This document shows positions 8,392 to 16,803 of a stretch of DNA of 64,000 bases, one piece after another (position 1 is the first letter of the stretch; each line of letters opens with the position of its first letter). The stretch is from JANMJD01 sp963847945 (GTDB lineage: Bacteria; Actinomycetota; Acidimicrobiia; Acidimicrobiales; Ilumatobacteraceae). The position numbers were made by a program, and so were the translations under genes. The stretch is from NCBI GenBank assembly GCA_963847945.1, contig CAWKBX010000005.1, forward strand, positions 1-64,000, read 5' to 3'. Under the pieces are notes generated by a model. It was not told where the DNA came from, searched no databases, and was given only the letters and a program-made list of their open reading frames with translations.

Positions 8392-9084
8392 TCAGCGCAG
8401 TTGGGCGTGGAGGAAGTCGAGCACCTCGGGCCAGATCCGGTTGGCCAGCGTCTCGTCGAGCGTGCCCAGGGCGTTGTGCGGGCCCATGAAGGCGTGACCG
8501 GTGCCCGGGTGGACGGTGAAAGTCACGTCCTTGCCCATCGCCCGCAGCTTGGACTCCAGCGCGTGCGCTGCGCCCGGCGGGAAGAAGTCGTCGTACTCGG
8601 CCATGTGCCCGCGCACGACGGCCGTCAGAGCCGACCAGTCGGGCTCGTTGTCGCCCTGCGGGAAGCCGTAGAACGGCACGGCCGCCGTGATCCGATCGGG
8701 GCGCATCGAGGCGATGATCAGCGAGAGCATTCCGCCCATGCAGAACCCGACCACGCCGATGCCCGCGCCGGTGACCCCGTCGAGGCCGGCGAGGTAGTCG
8801 ATCGCTCCGCTCATGTCCCGCCCGGCGCGGTCGGGTGGGAGCGTGGTCATCAGGTGGCCGGCCTTGTCCATCTCGTCGTGCTGGGCCAGTTCACCGTGAT
8901 AGAGGTCGGGGGCGAGCGCGGTGAACCCGGCGGCCCCCAACCGCTCGGTGGTCGCCTTGATCCCCGCGTCGAGGCCCCACCACTCCTGAACGACGAGCAC
9001 CCCGGGACCCGAACCGCCGGGGGGCCGGACCAGGTAGCCCGACGCAGTGGATCCGTTACTGGGGAACGACACCGTCTCAGCCAT
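8392..9084 (-). CDS. Dienelactone hydrolase family protein
   Basis: A 230-residue alpha/beta hydrolase of the DLH family. The nucleophile is a cysteine in GFCMGG (C115) and the catalytic His lies in GTGHAF (H197). The acid is probably in the AEYDDFFP segment (D165/D166). E34 in VVQEWWGL corresponds to the DLH residue that polarises the nucleophile. DLH enzymes hydrolyse dienelactones in chloroaromatic breakdown, but most chromosomal copies have unknown substrates. It is convergent with smpB and divergent from the LLM oxidoreductase. Confidence 0.88.
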   Translation of the reverse strand: MAETVSFPSNGSTASGYLVRPPGGSGPGVLVVQEWWGLDAGIKATTERLGAAGFTALAPDLYHGELAQHDEMDKAGHLMTTLPPDRAGRDMSGAIDYLAGLDGVTGAGIGVVGFCMGGMLSLIIASMRPDRITAAVPFYGFPQGDNEPDWSALTAVVRGHMAEYDDFFPPGAAHALESKLRAMGKDVTFTVHPGTGHAFMGPHNALGTLDETLANRIWPEVLDFLHAQLR

Positions 9085-9152
9085 GTCACCTACGCTACTT
9101 CGCCATGCGGTCGACGAAATCGGGTCCTGGCGGGGCGCTGTAGCTTCGTGCC

Positions 9153-10082
9153 ATGGGCCTTCCGTTGCGCTTCCAGGTGCTCGTGCTCCCCAACGTCGCC
9201 TGGCCCGAGTACCGAGACCGGTTCGTCCGGCTCGAGGATCTCGGCTTCGACGTGGCGGCCGTGGCCGACCACTTCTGCGACTGGACGAACCCGCCCGGGC
9301 CGTGGCTCGAGGCGTGGACGGGGCTGGCGGCGATCGCCGAGCGGACTTCGACGATCCGGCTGACGACCTGCGTGACCCAGATCCCGCTGCGCAACCCGGC
9401 CGTCCTCGCCCACCAGGCCGTCACCGTCGACCACATCTCGGGCGGACGCCTGGAGCTCGGGCTCGGCACGGGGCTGACCGTCGACCCGTCGTACCCGATG
9501 GCGGGCCTGCCCAACTGGGAGCCCAGGGAGCGGACCGTCCGCTTCGGGGAGTACGTCGAGCTGGTCGCCTCGCTGCTCGCCGGCGGGGTGACCGACTTCG
9601 CCGGGGCCTACTACACGGCCGCGGGGGCGGTGATGAACCCCGGTTCGCTCCAGCAACCCCGTCTGCCGGTGATGGTGGCGGCGCTCGGGCCGGCGATGAT
9701 GCGCCACGCCGCCCGGCACGCGGACATCTGGAACAGCCTCAGCTTCGAGGCCGACTTCGACGCCCAACTGGCCCAGACCGCCGGCCGTATTGCCAGGCTC
9801 GAGGCGCTGTGCCACGAGATCGGCCGCGACCCGGCCACGTTGCGCCGCTCCTACACGATGTTCGACGCCACGGCGCGGGCCTCGGGAGGGCACATCGCCT
9901 ACTACGCGTCGCCGGAGGCGTTCGTCACGATGGTCGACCGGGTGGTGGCGCTCGGCATCGACGAGATATCGCTGTACTACCCGATCGTGGCCGAACAGCT
10001 GCCGATGTTCGAGCGGATCGCCGGCGACGTGCTCCCGTCGTTGCGTCGGTCCCTCCCGGGCTCGACGCCCGGCGCGTCCTGA
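9153..10082 (+). CDS. LLM-class (probably F420-dependent) oxidoreductase
   Basis: A 309-residue bacterial-luciferase-like TIM barrel. Typical segments are LEDLGFDVAAVADHF, TTCVTQIPLRNPAVLAHQAVTVD, the cofactor-loop region DHISGGRLELGLGTG and the C-terminal half containing PRLPVMVAALGPAMMRHAARHADIW. In actinobacteria most such proteins use coenzyme F420, some FMN; the sequence alone does not settle this. The ATG at 9153 follows a short intergenic gap. The substrate is unknown. Confidence 0.85.
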   Translation: MGLPLRFQVLVLPNVAWPEYRDRFVRLEDLGFDVAAVADHFCDWTNPPGPWLEAWTGLAAIAERTSTIRLTTCVTQIPLRNPAVLAHQAVTVDHISGGRLELGLGTGLTVDPSYPMAGLPNWEPRERTVRFGEYVELVASLLAGGVTDFAGAYYTAAGAVMNPGSLQQPRLPVMVAALGPAMMRHAARHADIWNSLSFEADFDAQLAQTAGRIARLEALCHEIGRDPATLRRSYTMFDATARASGGHIAYYASPEAFVTMVDRVVALGIDEISLYYPIVAEQLPMFERIAGDVLPSLRRSLPGSTPGAS

Positions 10083-10151
10083 CCGTACGTTCGGAAGCAC
10101 CCGTGCCGCGCCACGCCCGGCCACGGTAGACTTGAGGTGCTTCCCAACAAC

Positions 10152-10540
10152 GGGGCTGACAGGTTTCGACGTCAGTGTCGCTGGACGGTCGTGCGACTCG
10201 AGTTGCTCAGACTCGTTAAACGGGGCAACCAAAAGAATTGCCAACGAGCAGTTCGCTCTCGCCGCCTGATTTCAGGTGAGCGAAGAGACATCGTGAGCAG
10301 AAATGCCGCACGGGGCCAATCCATCGCAGCCCGGCAACAGAAGCGAAGGATGACAGCGGAAAAGACTGCTGGCATCGGGGAAGACCGATGACAGGCCGGA
10401 AAGACGACTCGCTGACCATCGGGTGACCGAAGGCCATTCGACCCGCCGATGAGGTTGCGTCAGCCTCGAAGTCGGGAATAGTCGTATCGCGGTCGCTCAC
10501 CGGCTGATGGACGGGGGTTCGATTCCCCCCAGCTCCACAA
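10152..10540 (+). ncRNA. ssrA: tmRNA
   Basis: The transfer-messenger RNA rescues stalled ribosomes. The 5' end GGGGCUGA CAGGUUUCGAC and the 3' end CAGCUCC-A pair to form the 7-bp tRNA-like acceptor (one G-U), with a T arm around GGGGGUUCGAUUCCCCC. The internal reading frame at 10240-10269 encodes the tag ANEQFALAA and a UGA. After discriminator A10537 the genome reads CAA instead of CCA, so the terminal CCA is not encoded in this copy. This is explained if the 3' end is the junction with the integrated element that starts here. Confidence 0.96.
10240..10269 (+). other. tmRNA proteolysis-tag reading frame (ANEQFALAA)
   Basis: GCC AAC GAG CAG TTC GCT CTC GCC GCC TGA encodes ANEQFALAA and stop. 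The final ALAA is the signature read by ClpXP-type proteases. GCC is the likely resume codon, as alanine is in E. coli. The tag is short but within the known range. Confidence 0.85.
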
Positions 10541-10545
10541 CGGAG
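10505..10545 (+). other. Probable left attachment site (attL) at ssrA 3' end
   Basis: The 3' tRNA-like half of ssrA, a standard target of tyrosine integrases, is followed after about 190 bp by an integrase gene and then by more than 50 kb of transfer genes. The loss of the encoded CCA directly after A10537 fits a crossover within the T arm/acceptor. The core sequence cannot be bounded because the right end (attR) is beyond the window. Confidence 0.65.
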
Positions 10546-10730
10546 TGCCGGGACATTCGCCAAGATCCGCGAATGTCCTGGCAGAGGGCAAGATCCACAC
10601 CTCCATCGTTCGCTGACATTCCCGCTCGTCCGCAGTCGTTTCTGGAGCGTTACTCCCCCGGTTACTCCCCCGGGCGTGGTACTGTCGGCGCTGGCGGCCG
10701 GCACGGGACGGCCCGGCGAAGGGGTTTTCT

Positions 10731-11984
10731 ATGCCTCGGGTACCGAAAGGCAAGCGGGTCGGCGACTCGAGCGGCGGGTTCTCGGTCGCGGCGAAGAACC
10801 CGAACGGCCACGGCTCGGTGTACTACGAGCCGCCCACGACCGAAGCCGGCGGTCGGCAACGCCCGGGCCGCTGGCGGGCGACCTACCGAGATGCTTCGCG
10901 CCGGGAACGGAAGGCGACTGCGCCCACCCGAGCCAAGGCCGAGCAGCGTCGCCACGAGATCCTCGCCGCCCAGGGAGCAACCGGCAAAGGGTCGCCCGGC
11001 GGGAGGTTCACCCGGGACAGCACGACGGCGGAGTTGATCACGTGGTGGCTCGAGTCGGTGGCGCGCCATCAGGTGAAGGCCTCGACGTTCGACAGCTACC
11101 GCCGCTTCGGTTCGTACCTGGCCGAGCAGATCGGCACAATCCCGGTGGGGCGGGTCGGAGCGGAGACCCTCGTGGCGTGGCAATCAAATCAACTCGATCG
11201 CCTTGCCCCATTGACCGTGCTCAATTCCCGCAAGGTGGGCCGCCAGGCGTTCGCCGAGGCGGTGAAACTCGGGCTCATTCCCTCCAACCCCTTCGATCTG
11301 GTCAGGCCACCGCCGGCCAAGCGGGTCAACCCCGGCCGAGCGCTGTCCGCCGAGGAGGCCAAGGCGCTGGTTCGTGCCGCCCAACACCTTCGTCTCGGTG
11401 CTGCGGTCACCCTGCTGTTCTGCCAGGGATGGCGGGTGAGCGAGGTCCTGGGCCTGGCGTGGGAGGACCTCGACTTCATCGCCGGCACGGCCCACGTCCA
11501 GCGTGGCGCGGCGTACACGCCGTCGCAGGGAACGGTGCTGGGCCGGACGAAGACCTCCGGGGCCGAAGGAGTCCACTTCCTCGCACCGGCCTCCATCGCC
11601 CATCTCCAGCGGCGGCGACAGGAGCAAGCCGAAGACCGACGGATGTGTCCGCAGGACTGGCCCGTCCATCGCTACGGAGGCGTCAACCTGTCGATGGTCT
11701 TCACGACGACCGCGGGACAACTCGTCAACCGCCAGTCCATCGTCAAGACCATCGAACGGTCAGCCAAGTCCGCGGGCATCGACCCTGCCGGCATTGCCAC
11801 GCACACGGGCCGCCGGACTGTTATCACGGCGCTCTACGCAGATGGGGGCTTGGACCTCGGAGACATCGCCCGCCACGTGGGACACGTCGACCCCTCGACC
11901 ACGGCCGACTACGTCCGCAGCCTGGGCACCCGGCCGCGGGACACCGCCATTCGCGCCGCCCAACTCTTGGACCCAACGCTCTGA
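10731..11984 (+). CDS. int: Tyrosine recombinase/integrase of the mobile element
   Basis: A 417-residue phage-type integrase. The N-terminus (1-90) is a basic arm-binding region (NPNGHGSVYYEPPT...GRWRATYRD), the SAM-like core-binding domain spans about 95-190, and the catalytic domain about 200-415. Catalytic residues are R235 (GWRVSEVLGLAW), H358-T-G-R361, H385 (HVGH) and nucleophile Y394 (STTADYV). It lies next to the ssrA 3' end and points away from it, as expected for an element integrated there. It should drive both integration and excision; no excisionase was recognised nearby. Confidence 0.95.
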   Translation: MPRVPKGKRVGDSSGGFSVAAKNPNGHGSVYYEPPTTEAGGRQRPGRWRATYRDASRRERKATAPTRAKAEQRRHEILAAQGATGKGSPGGRFTRDSTTAELITWWLESVARHQVKASTFDSYRRFGSYLAEQIGTIPVGRVGAETLVAWQSNQLDRLAPLTVLNSRKVGRQAFAEAVKLGLIPSNPFDLVRPPPAKRVNPGRALSAEEAKALVRAAQHLRLGAAVTLLFCQGWRVSEVLGLAWEDLDFIAGTAHVQRGAAYTPSQGTVLGRTKTSGAEGVHFLAPASIAHLQRRRQEQAEDRRMCPQDWPVHRYGGVNLSMVFTTTAGQLVNRQSIVKTIERSAKSAGIDPAGIATHTGRRTVITALYADGGLDLGDIARHVGHVDPSTTADYVRSLGTRPRDTAIRAAQLLDPTL

Positions 11985-12347
11985 CAAGACCGAGGCCCGA
12001 CACGCGTCGGCTACCCAGCGGGTGCCGATGTCCGCGGTCCCCGTCATCTGTCGCCCAAAATGACGCCCGTTGCACGGGCGGCCGTGTTCAGACGCCTATC
12101 GGCCCGGGAAGCCCGGCCCACGTCTGCAGCCCGCCCACGGCAGAGTCAGGCCAGCGGGACCATGAGGCGCCACCGATCCAGGTTTGCTTGACAGCCCAGA
12201 GCAGCCCGATCCGTTCGATCGTATTACCCACCAGCGTCTCGAACGTCTCTTGGAAGACCTCCTCGCGGAGGTGCGCAGGAAACGAGAACGTCGACAAGGC
12301 GCGATGCACCGGCCGAGCGTGGAGCCGGACGAGATCTGGAGAAGCAA
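11985..12347. other. Stretch without a recognisable gene between integrase and IS remnant
   Basis: Open frames here give no recognisable protein. A short plus-strand frame at 12184-12375 (HQRLERLLEDLLAEVRRKRERR) has a helical, charged composition, but I cannot support it as a gene. The stretch probably holds debris of the insertion sequence that follows. Confidence 0.4.
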
Positions 12348-12930
12348 ATGGAGATCTTGGAGGCGTACGACCTGACGACGAAGTCGTTGCGCTCCGCAGC
12401 GGCGTTGTGGGGTTGCGATCATCACACGGTCGCCCGCTATGTCGCTGCCCGCGCCGCCGGGCTGGATGTCACCGCGGGCACGGACCGGCCCTTGACTGGT
12501 TGAGCCGTTCACGGACAAGATCACCGAGTGGATCGACCGCTCGGAAGGTCGCGTCCGTGCCGATGTCGTGCACGACAAGTTGACCGTGATGGGCTATCCG
12601 CGGTCGGAACGCACGACTCACCGGGTCTTCGCCGCGTTGAAAGAGCGGTGGCGTCGCGAGACGCATCGGGTGTATCGCCCGTGGATCACCGAACCCGGGT
12701 TGTGGTTGCAGTGGGACTACGCCGCTGGCCCGATCCTCGGCGGAGTGCGGGTCGTGCTGTTCTGCGCCTGGCTGGCCCGGTCTCGGTTCCGGGCCGTGAT
12801 CCTGTTACGCGACCGCACGATGCCGTCGGTGATCGCCGCGCTGTGCCGCGACGTTCCGGATCATCGGCGGCGCGCCGACGCTCGCCTTGACCGACAACGA
12901 AAAGACCGTGACCGACACACCGTCCGGACA
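12348..12930 (+). pseudogene. IS21-family transposase (IstA) remnant
   Basis: The start (MEILEAYDLTTKSLRSAAALWGCDHHTVARYVAAR) is the N-terminal HTH of IS21-type transposases. The text shifts frame near 12498 and continues with DKITEWIDRSEGRVRADVVHDKL and YRPWITEPGLWLQWDYAAGP, the start of the DDE domain (first Asp in QWDY). It shifts again near 12855, where ALTDNEKTVT (second Asp region) is still legible. It ends before the third catalytic residue, and no istB ATPase follows. The element is therefore inactive, left by an old insertion beside the integrase. Confidence 0.8.
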
Positions 12931-12990
12931 GGCCCAGCTAGACCGTTGGAGGAGCCGCTCTCCATGATGAACCAGGGGACGACGTGCGGT

Positions 12991-15900
12991 TCAACGCAGG
13001 TAGCCGGTGATGTCGACCAGAAGGTGGCTGGTGGCGTAACTGAACAGACACACCTTTCCGTTGGTACCGAGGCGAGCGATGACGGCGTTGGGGATGGTGT
13101 CGCCGGCGGTGTAGTTGAGATTCGAGGCGTCCGGTGGTGCCGTTCCGCACGGGAACACGGTGACGTATCCGGGCCCGGCCGGGCCGACGGCGGTGACGTT
13201 GAGCACGGCAGAAGTAGCCCACTCGGGGGTGTCGGCCCTCCCGGCGATCGGGAGTTCGTACACGGTGCCGGCGCCGACGGGGCCGGTGGCCGCGTGTTGC
13301 CCGTCGGTCGTTCGACCGCCCGGCGTTCGGGTGTCGAGCAGGCGGGCGGGAGCGGGACGTGGGGCGAGCGTGGCGAAGTCGGGGAAGTACCCGGCGACGT
13401 CGACGAGCAGATCTGTGTCCGCGTACGTGTACAGACACACGTGGCCGCCGATGCCGAGGCGGGCAATAACGGCGTTGGGGATGATGTCGCCCGCGGCGTA
13501 GTTGAGATTCGAGGCGTCGGGGCGGTCCTGGCCGCACGGGAACACGGCGACGTATCCGGGTGCCGTCGGGCCGACTGCGGTGACGTTGAGGACGACGGAC
13601 GCCGTTGCCAGCGGCACCCCCGCACGACCGGCGACGGGGAGTTCGTAGACCGTCCCGGCGCGGACCGCACCGGTGGCCGCATGCTGTCCGTCGGCGGTGC
13701 GGCCGCCCGGGTTGCGGGTGTCAAGCAGACGCGCCGGGGTGGCGAGTGAAGTGAACGCGTTGGCGTCGGGGAAGTAACCGCTGATGTCAACAAGCAGATC
13801 GGCCGTGGCATAGGTGTAGAAGCACACCCTGCCGCCGGTCCCGAGTCCGGCGATGACCGTGTTGGGGATGATGTCGCCCGCGGCGTAGTTGAGATTCGAG
13901 GCGTCGGGGCGGTCGTGGCCGCACGGGAACACGGTGACGTAACCGGATGCCGTCGGGCCGACCGCGGTGACGTTGAGCACGACCGACGAAGCACCGAGCG
14001 GCACACCGGCACGACCGGCGACCTCGAGTTCGTAGACCGTTCCGGCGCGGACCGCACCGGTGGCGGCATGTTGCCCATCGATGGTTCGCCCGCCGGGCGC
14101 GCGGGTGTCGAGCAGGCGCACCGGGTTCGGGATCGGCGCGAACCCTTCGCCGACGAGGATCTCGACGTTGTCGATGCCGATCGCACCGCTCGAATCGGTA
14201 ACCGTGGCGACGATCTCGTACCGGCCGGGACCGGCGAAGGTATGCGCATAAGTCGCACCCGTGGCCGACGGGCCGGCGGTGTTCGACCACTTCACGGTGG
14301 ACGTGTCACCTGGATCCTGGTCCACGACGGCGGCGGTGAGGTTCACCACGTATGGCGCGGCGCGGAGCCGGATCGAGTTCGGTCCGATCTCGATCGTGGG
14401 GGTGTGGTTGGCCGGCGCCTCGGTGACCACCGCGGCGCGCGCCTCCACACCGTGGGTGGCGGGTACCCGGAACACCCACGCCCCGGGTTCAGGGTCAGTG
14501 ACGGTGTAGAGGACTGTGTCGTTTCCGAACTGCACGATCACCCCCGGCGCTCGGGTTGACGTTGGGTAGACGACACCGGAGGGGGAGACGAGTTCGATGC
14601 CGGCCGGGGTCGCCGCGGCCGTCGCGGCGTTGGCACCGGCACGGGCCGGACGCCCCGCTGTAGCCACCGGTGGTTGACGGAAGGCGAGCGTGAAGGTGGC
14701 GGACGCCGCCGAACCGATCGGCGCGACGGCGATCGTTCGGTTGGACGCCAGGTCCAACCAACCGGCACGCCGATTGCGCCACCGATCCTTCAGCGCAGCG
14801 GCGAAGGCTCTTTGGCCGTTCTCCGTCGGATGGAATGAGTGCACCAACGGCCAGGAGACACCGTTCATGTACGCCTCGACGCCCGCCTCGCAGAGGTGGT
14901 GCCGATCGAAGGCGTTCTCGACATCCACGTAGTGGACCTGGCTCGAGTACCGGGCGGTGCTCTCCCGGATGGCGTCGTTCACCTTCTGAGTCTTCTTGTT
15001 GATCCAGTCCTGGATCGCCCGTGAGAAGGTTCCCGGCACCACCGACGACGCCGGCAGCTCGCTCGTGCCGTAAGGGAGACAGGCCTCGACACCGCCACTG
15101 TCGGGGAAGAACTGCGGGTAGCCAAGCACATAGATGTCGGCGTTGGGTGCATCCCTGGTCAGGCGCTCCCACAACCGTGGGTAGAACTCGCGGATCTTGG
15201 CGATCGTCTTATCGGTGGCCAGATCCCTCGCCCACGCGGAGACATCCCCAGCGATGGCGCACGACGCGATGGTCGTCGGAAAGCCGACGTCGTTCCCACC
15301 GATGCTCAGCGTGATCACCTCAGTGTTGGTACCGAGCAGATAGCGGCCCGAGCGATCCTTAACCTGGACCGGTTCGGTCCACTGGGTCGTCGACCCGAAG
15401 CCGTACCCGGATGGATCCGCCAGGCCGTAGAGGTGCGAGCTCAACGCTCCCGAGCACGCCCGGAACACGGGCACACCGACCACCGGTGCGACGGCCGGGT
15501 CGGTGGCGAACAGGCGGCCATACGCCTGAGCGGAACGATGACACTCGTTGATCGCCGTGACGTCGGTCCCGGGATCGTAGGAACCGACCGCCTCTCCCGC
15601 CGAGTAGGAGTCACCCAACGCGACGAACCGCTCGCCACCGCGGATACCGACCGTCAGCCAGCCGTCGCGGATCTCGAACCGCATCCGGCCGGGCGGATCG
15701 CCGGCACGTCGCGCCAGGCCGTTCGGGTGGGAGTCGAGGAACTGGCCCTGGAACCCGGACCCGGGTAGTTCCTCGGCGAGAAGGAACCCCGTGAGACCAC
15801 CGGCGAATCCGGCCCGAGCCGACCATCCACCGAACCCGCCGGAACCGCCGCTGTTGTCACCGGTCTCCCACTCGATCCGGCCGTAGTTGAACTCGACGTC

Positions 15901-16500
15901 GATCGCGCCGTTGCCAAGCTCGCTCCGCCCGATAAGCACCAGCTGGAATGTGTTGGTCTTGTCGACGTGACGGGCGTAGTAGCCGACATCGGTCCAGTTG
16001 ACGACGAACGCCGGCCGCCCGTCGATCTGGCCCGAACCGTAGGTCACCGAGCCACCTGCCCGCGTGTCGACGTCCGCCCAAAACGGGGCTATGACCGGCA
16101 GACCCGAGCCGACGAACGGACCGGGCGTGTGCGCCGCCGCCGGGAACAGGAAGCTCACGTTGCCGTTGTTGTTCACGAACAGCGACGACCACTGAAAGAG
16201 ACCGAATCCGACCGGAAACGGGAGCGCGGCGCTCGCCCACCCGTCGTCGGTGCCATCCAGGCGAAGCATCGTGAAGCCGTTGGTCGGGCGAATCGCCGTG
16301 TGCGACGAACCCAACCAGCGGGCCGGCTCGCCGCTCCACCGCGGCTCGACCGGGGTGGTGGCCACCTCGACCGGCGCCTCCTTTTCGCCACCCTGGTCGC
16401 CGCTCGCCAGCTCCACCGGTCCGACCGCCGACATCGTCGCGAGCCACGCCACGAGCACGGCTCCACCGATCCTGCTGGTGCGCCGGCTGTCGAGCATCAT
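12991..16500 (-). CDS. Secreted SGNH/GDSL esterase with NIDO-like, PKD and three C-terminal repeat domains
   Basis: A 1169-residue exported protein. The ATG at 16500 follows GGAGGT by about 7 nt. After a signal peptide (about 1-35) comes a nidogen-like domain (about 60-220: FVNNNGNVSFLF, APFWADVDTR). Next is an SGNH hydrolase (about 295-560) with the Ser motif FVALGDSYSAGE, LSIGGNDVGF and the His motif HSFHPTENGQRAFA. A PKD-like domain (about 715-785) precedes three near-identical repeats starting near residues 792, 920 and 1052, each with RLLDTR...SGYVTVFPCG...SNLNYAAGDIIPN...LLVDISGYFPD. These repeats are probably surface or adhesion modules. The substrate (lipid, polysaccharide acetyl or other ester) is unknown. 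It is apparently cargo of the element. Confidence 0.85.
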   Translation of the reverse strand: MMLDSRRTSRIGGAVLVAWLATMSAVGPVELASGDQGGEKEAPVEVATTPVEPRWSGEPARWLGSSHTAIRPTNGFTMLRLDGTDDGWASAALPFPVGFGLFQWSSLFVNNNGNVSFLFPAAAHTPGPFVGSGLPVIAPFWADVDTRAGGSVTYGSGQIDGRPAFVVNWTDVGYYARHVDKTNTFQLVLIGRSELGNGAIDVEFNYGRIEWETGDNSGGSGGFGGWSARAGFAGGLTGFLLAEELPGSGFQGQFLDSHPNGLARRAGDPPGRMRFEIRDGWLTVGIRGGERFVALGDSYSAGEAVGSYDPGTDVTAINECHRSAQAYGRLFATDPAVAPVVGVPVFRACSGALSSHLYGLADPSGYGFGSTTQWTEPVQVKDRSGRYLLGTNTEVITLSIGGNDVGFPTTIASCAIAGDVSAWARDLATDKTIAKIREFYPRLWERLTRDAPNADIYVLGYPQFFPDSGGVEACLPYGTSELPASSVVPGTFSRAIQDWINKKTQKVNDAIRESTARYSSQVHYVDVENAFDRHHLCEAGVEAYMNGVSWPLVHSFHPTENGQRAFAAALKDRWRNRRAGWLDLASNRTIAVAPIGSAASATFTLAFRQPPVATAGRPARAGANAATAAATPAGIELVSPSGVVYPTSTRAPGVIVQFGNDTVLYTVTDPEPGAWVFRVPATHGVEARAAVVTEAPANHTPTIEIGPNSIRLRAAPYVVNLTAAVVDQDPGDTSTVKWSNTAGPSATGATYAHTFAGPGRYEIVATVTDSSGAIGIDNVEILVGEGFAPIPNPVRLLDTRAPGGRTIDGQHAATGAVRAGTVYELEVAGRAGVPLGASSVVLNVTAVGPTASGYVTVFPCGHDRPDASNLNYAAGDIIPNTVIAGLGTGGRVCFYTYATADLLVDISGYFPDANAFTSLATPARLLDTRNPGGRTADGQHAATGAVRAGTVYELPVAGRAGVPLATASVVLNVTAVGPTAPGYVAVFPCGQDRPDASNLNYAAGDIIPNAVIARLGIGGHVCLYTYADTDLLVDVAGYFPDFATLAPRPAPARLLDTRTPGGRTTDGQHAATGPVGAGTVYELPIAGRADTPEWATSAVLNVTAVGPAGPGYVTVFPCGTAPPDASNLNYTAGDTIPNAVIARLGTNGKVCLFSYATSHLLVDITGYLR
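12992..14130 (-). repeat. Three tandem repeats of about 130 codons in the SGNH protein gene
   Basis: Three consecutive copies of one domain are read on the minus strand, beginning near 14125, 13740 and 13345. The most constant segments are RLLDTR-x-PGGRT-x-DGQHAATG, VLNVTAVGP and ASNLNY-x-AGD-x-IPN. The first two copies are closest to each other; the third has diverged most. The repeats may recombine, which would change copy number. Confidence 0.85.
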
Positions 16501-16803
16501 CGCCGTACCTCCGACCACAGATGGCGAGTACGCACTTTCCTGCTCTTCAGCGTACGACCCGACACGGACAAGTTCAAGAGACTATGGACGCTCTGGGTGC
16601 CCCGGATCCGCTCGGAACCACCACTCAAAGCGACCTCTGGACGGCCAACCTCGCGCCAAGTCGTCTCGCGGCGCGCACGACATTGACGTCGGGCGGATCC
16701 GCTCGCACGGACTGTGCTACCAGGCGACAGCGCCGGCGAGGAGGGCGTCGTGCGGATAGGTCCGGCGTCGGGCTGGTGTTTGCCCAACCGGCATTGCCGG
16801 TGC

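Noticed and set aside
9090..10244. Minus-strand 384-codon frame
   Set aside because: Antisense to the LLM oxidoreductase and to the 5' part of tmRNA.
12991..14130. Repeats considered as CRISPR or DNA-level tandem array
   Set aside because: Units are about 130 codons, in frame and protein-coding, so they are domain repeats; no CRISPR array was seen anywhere in the window.
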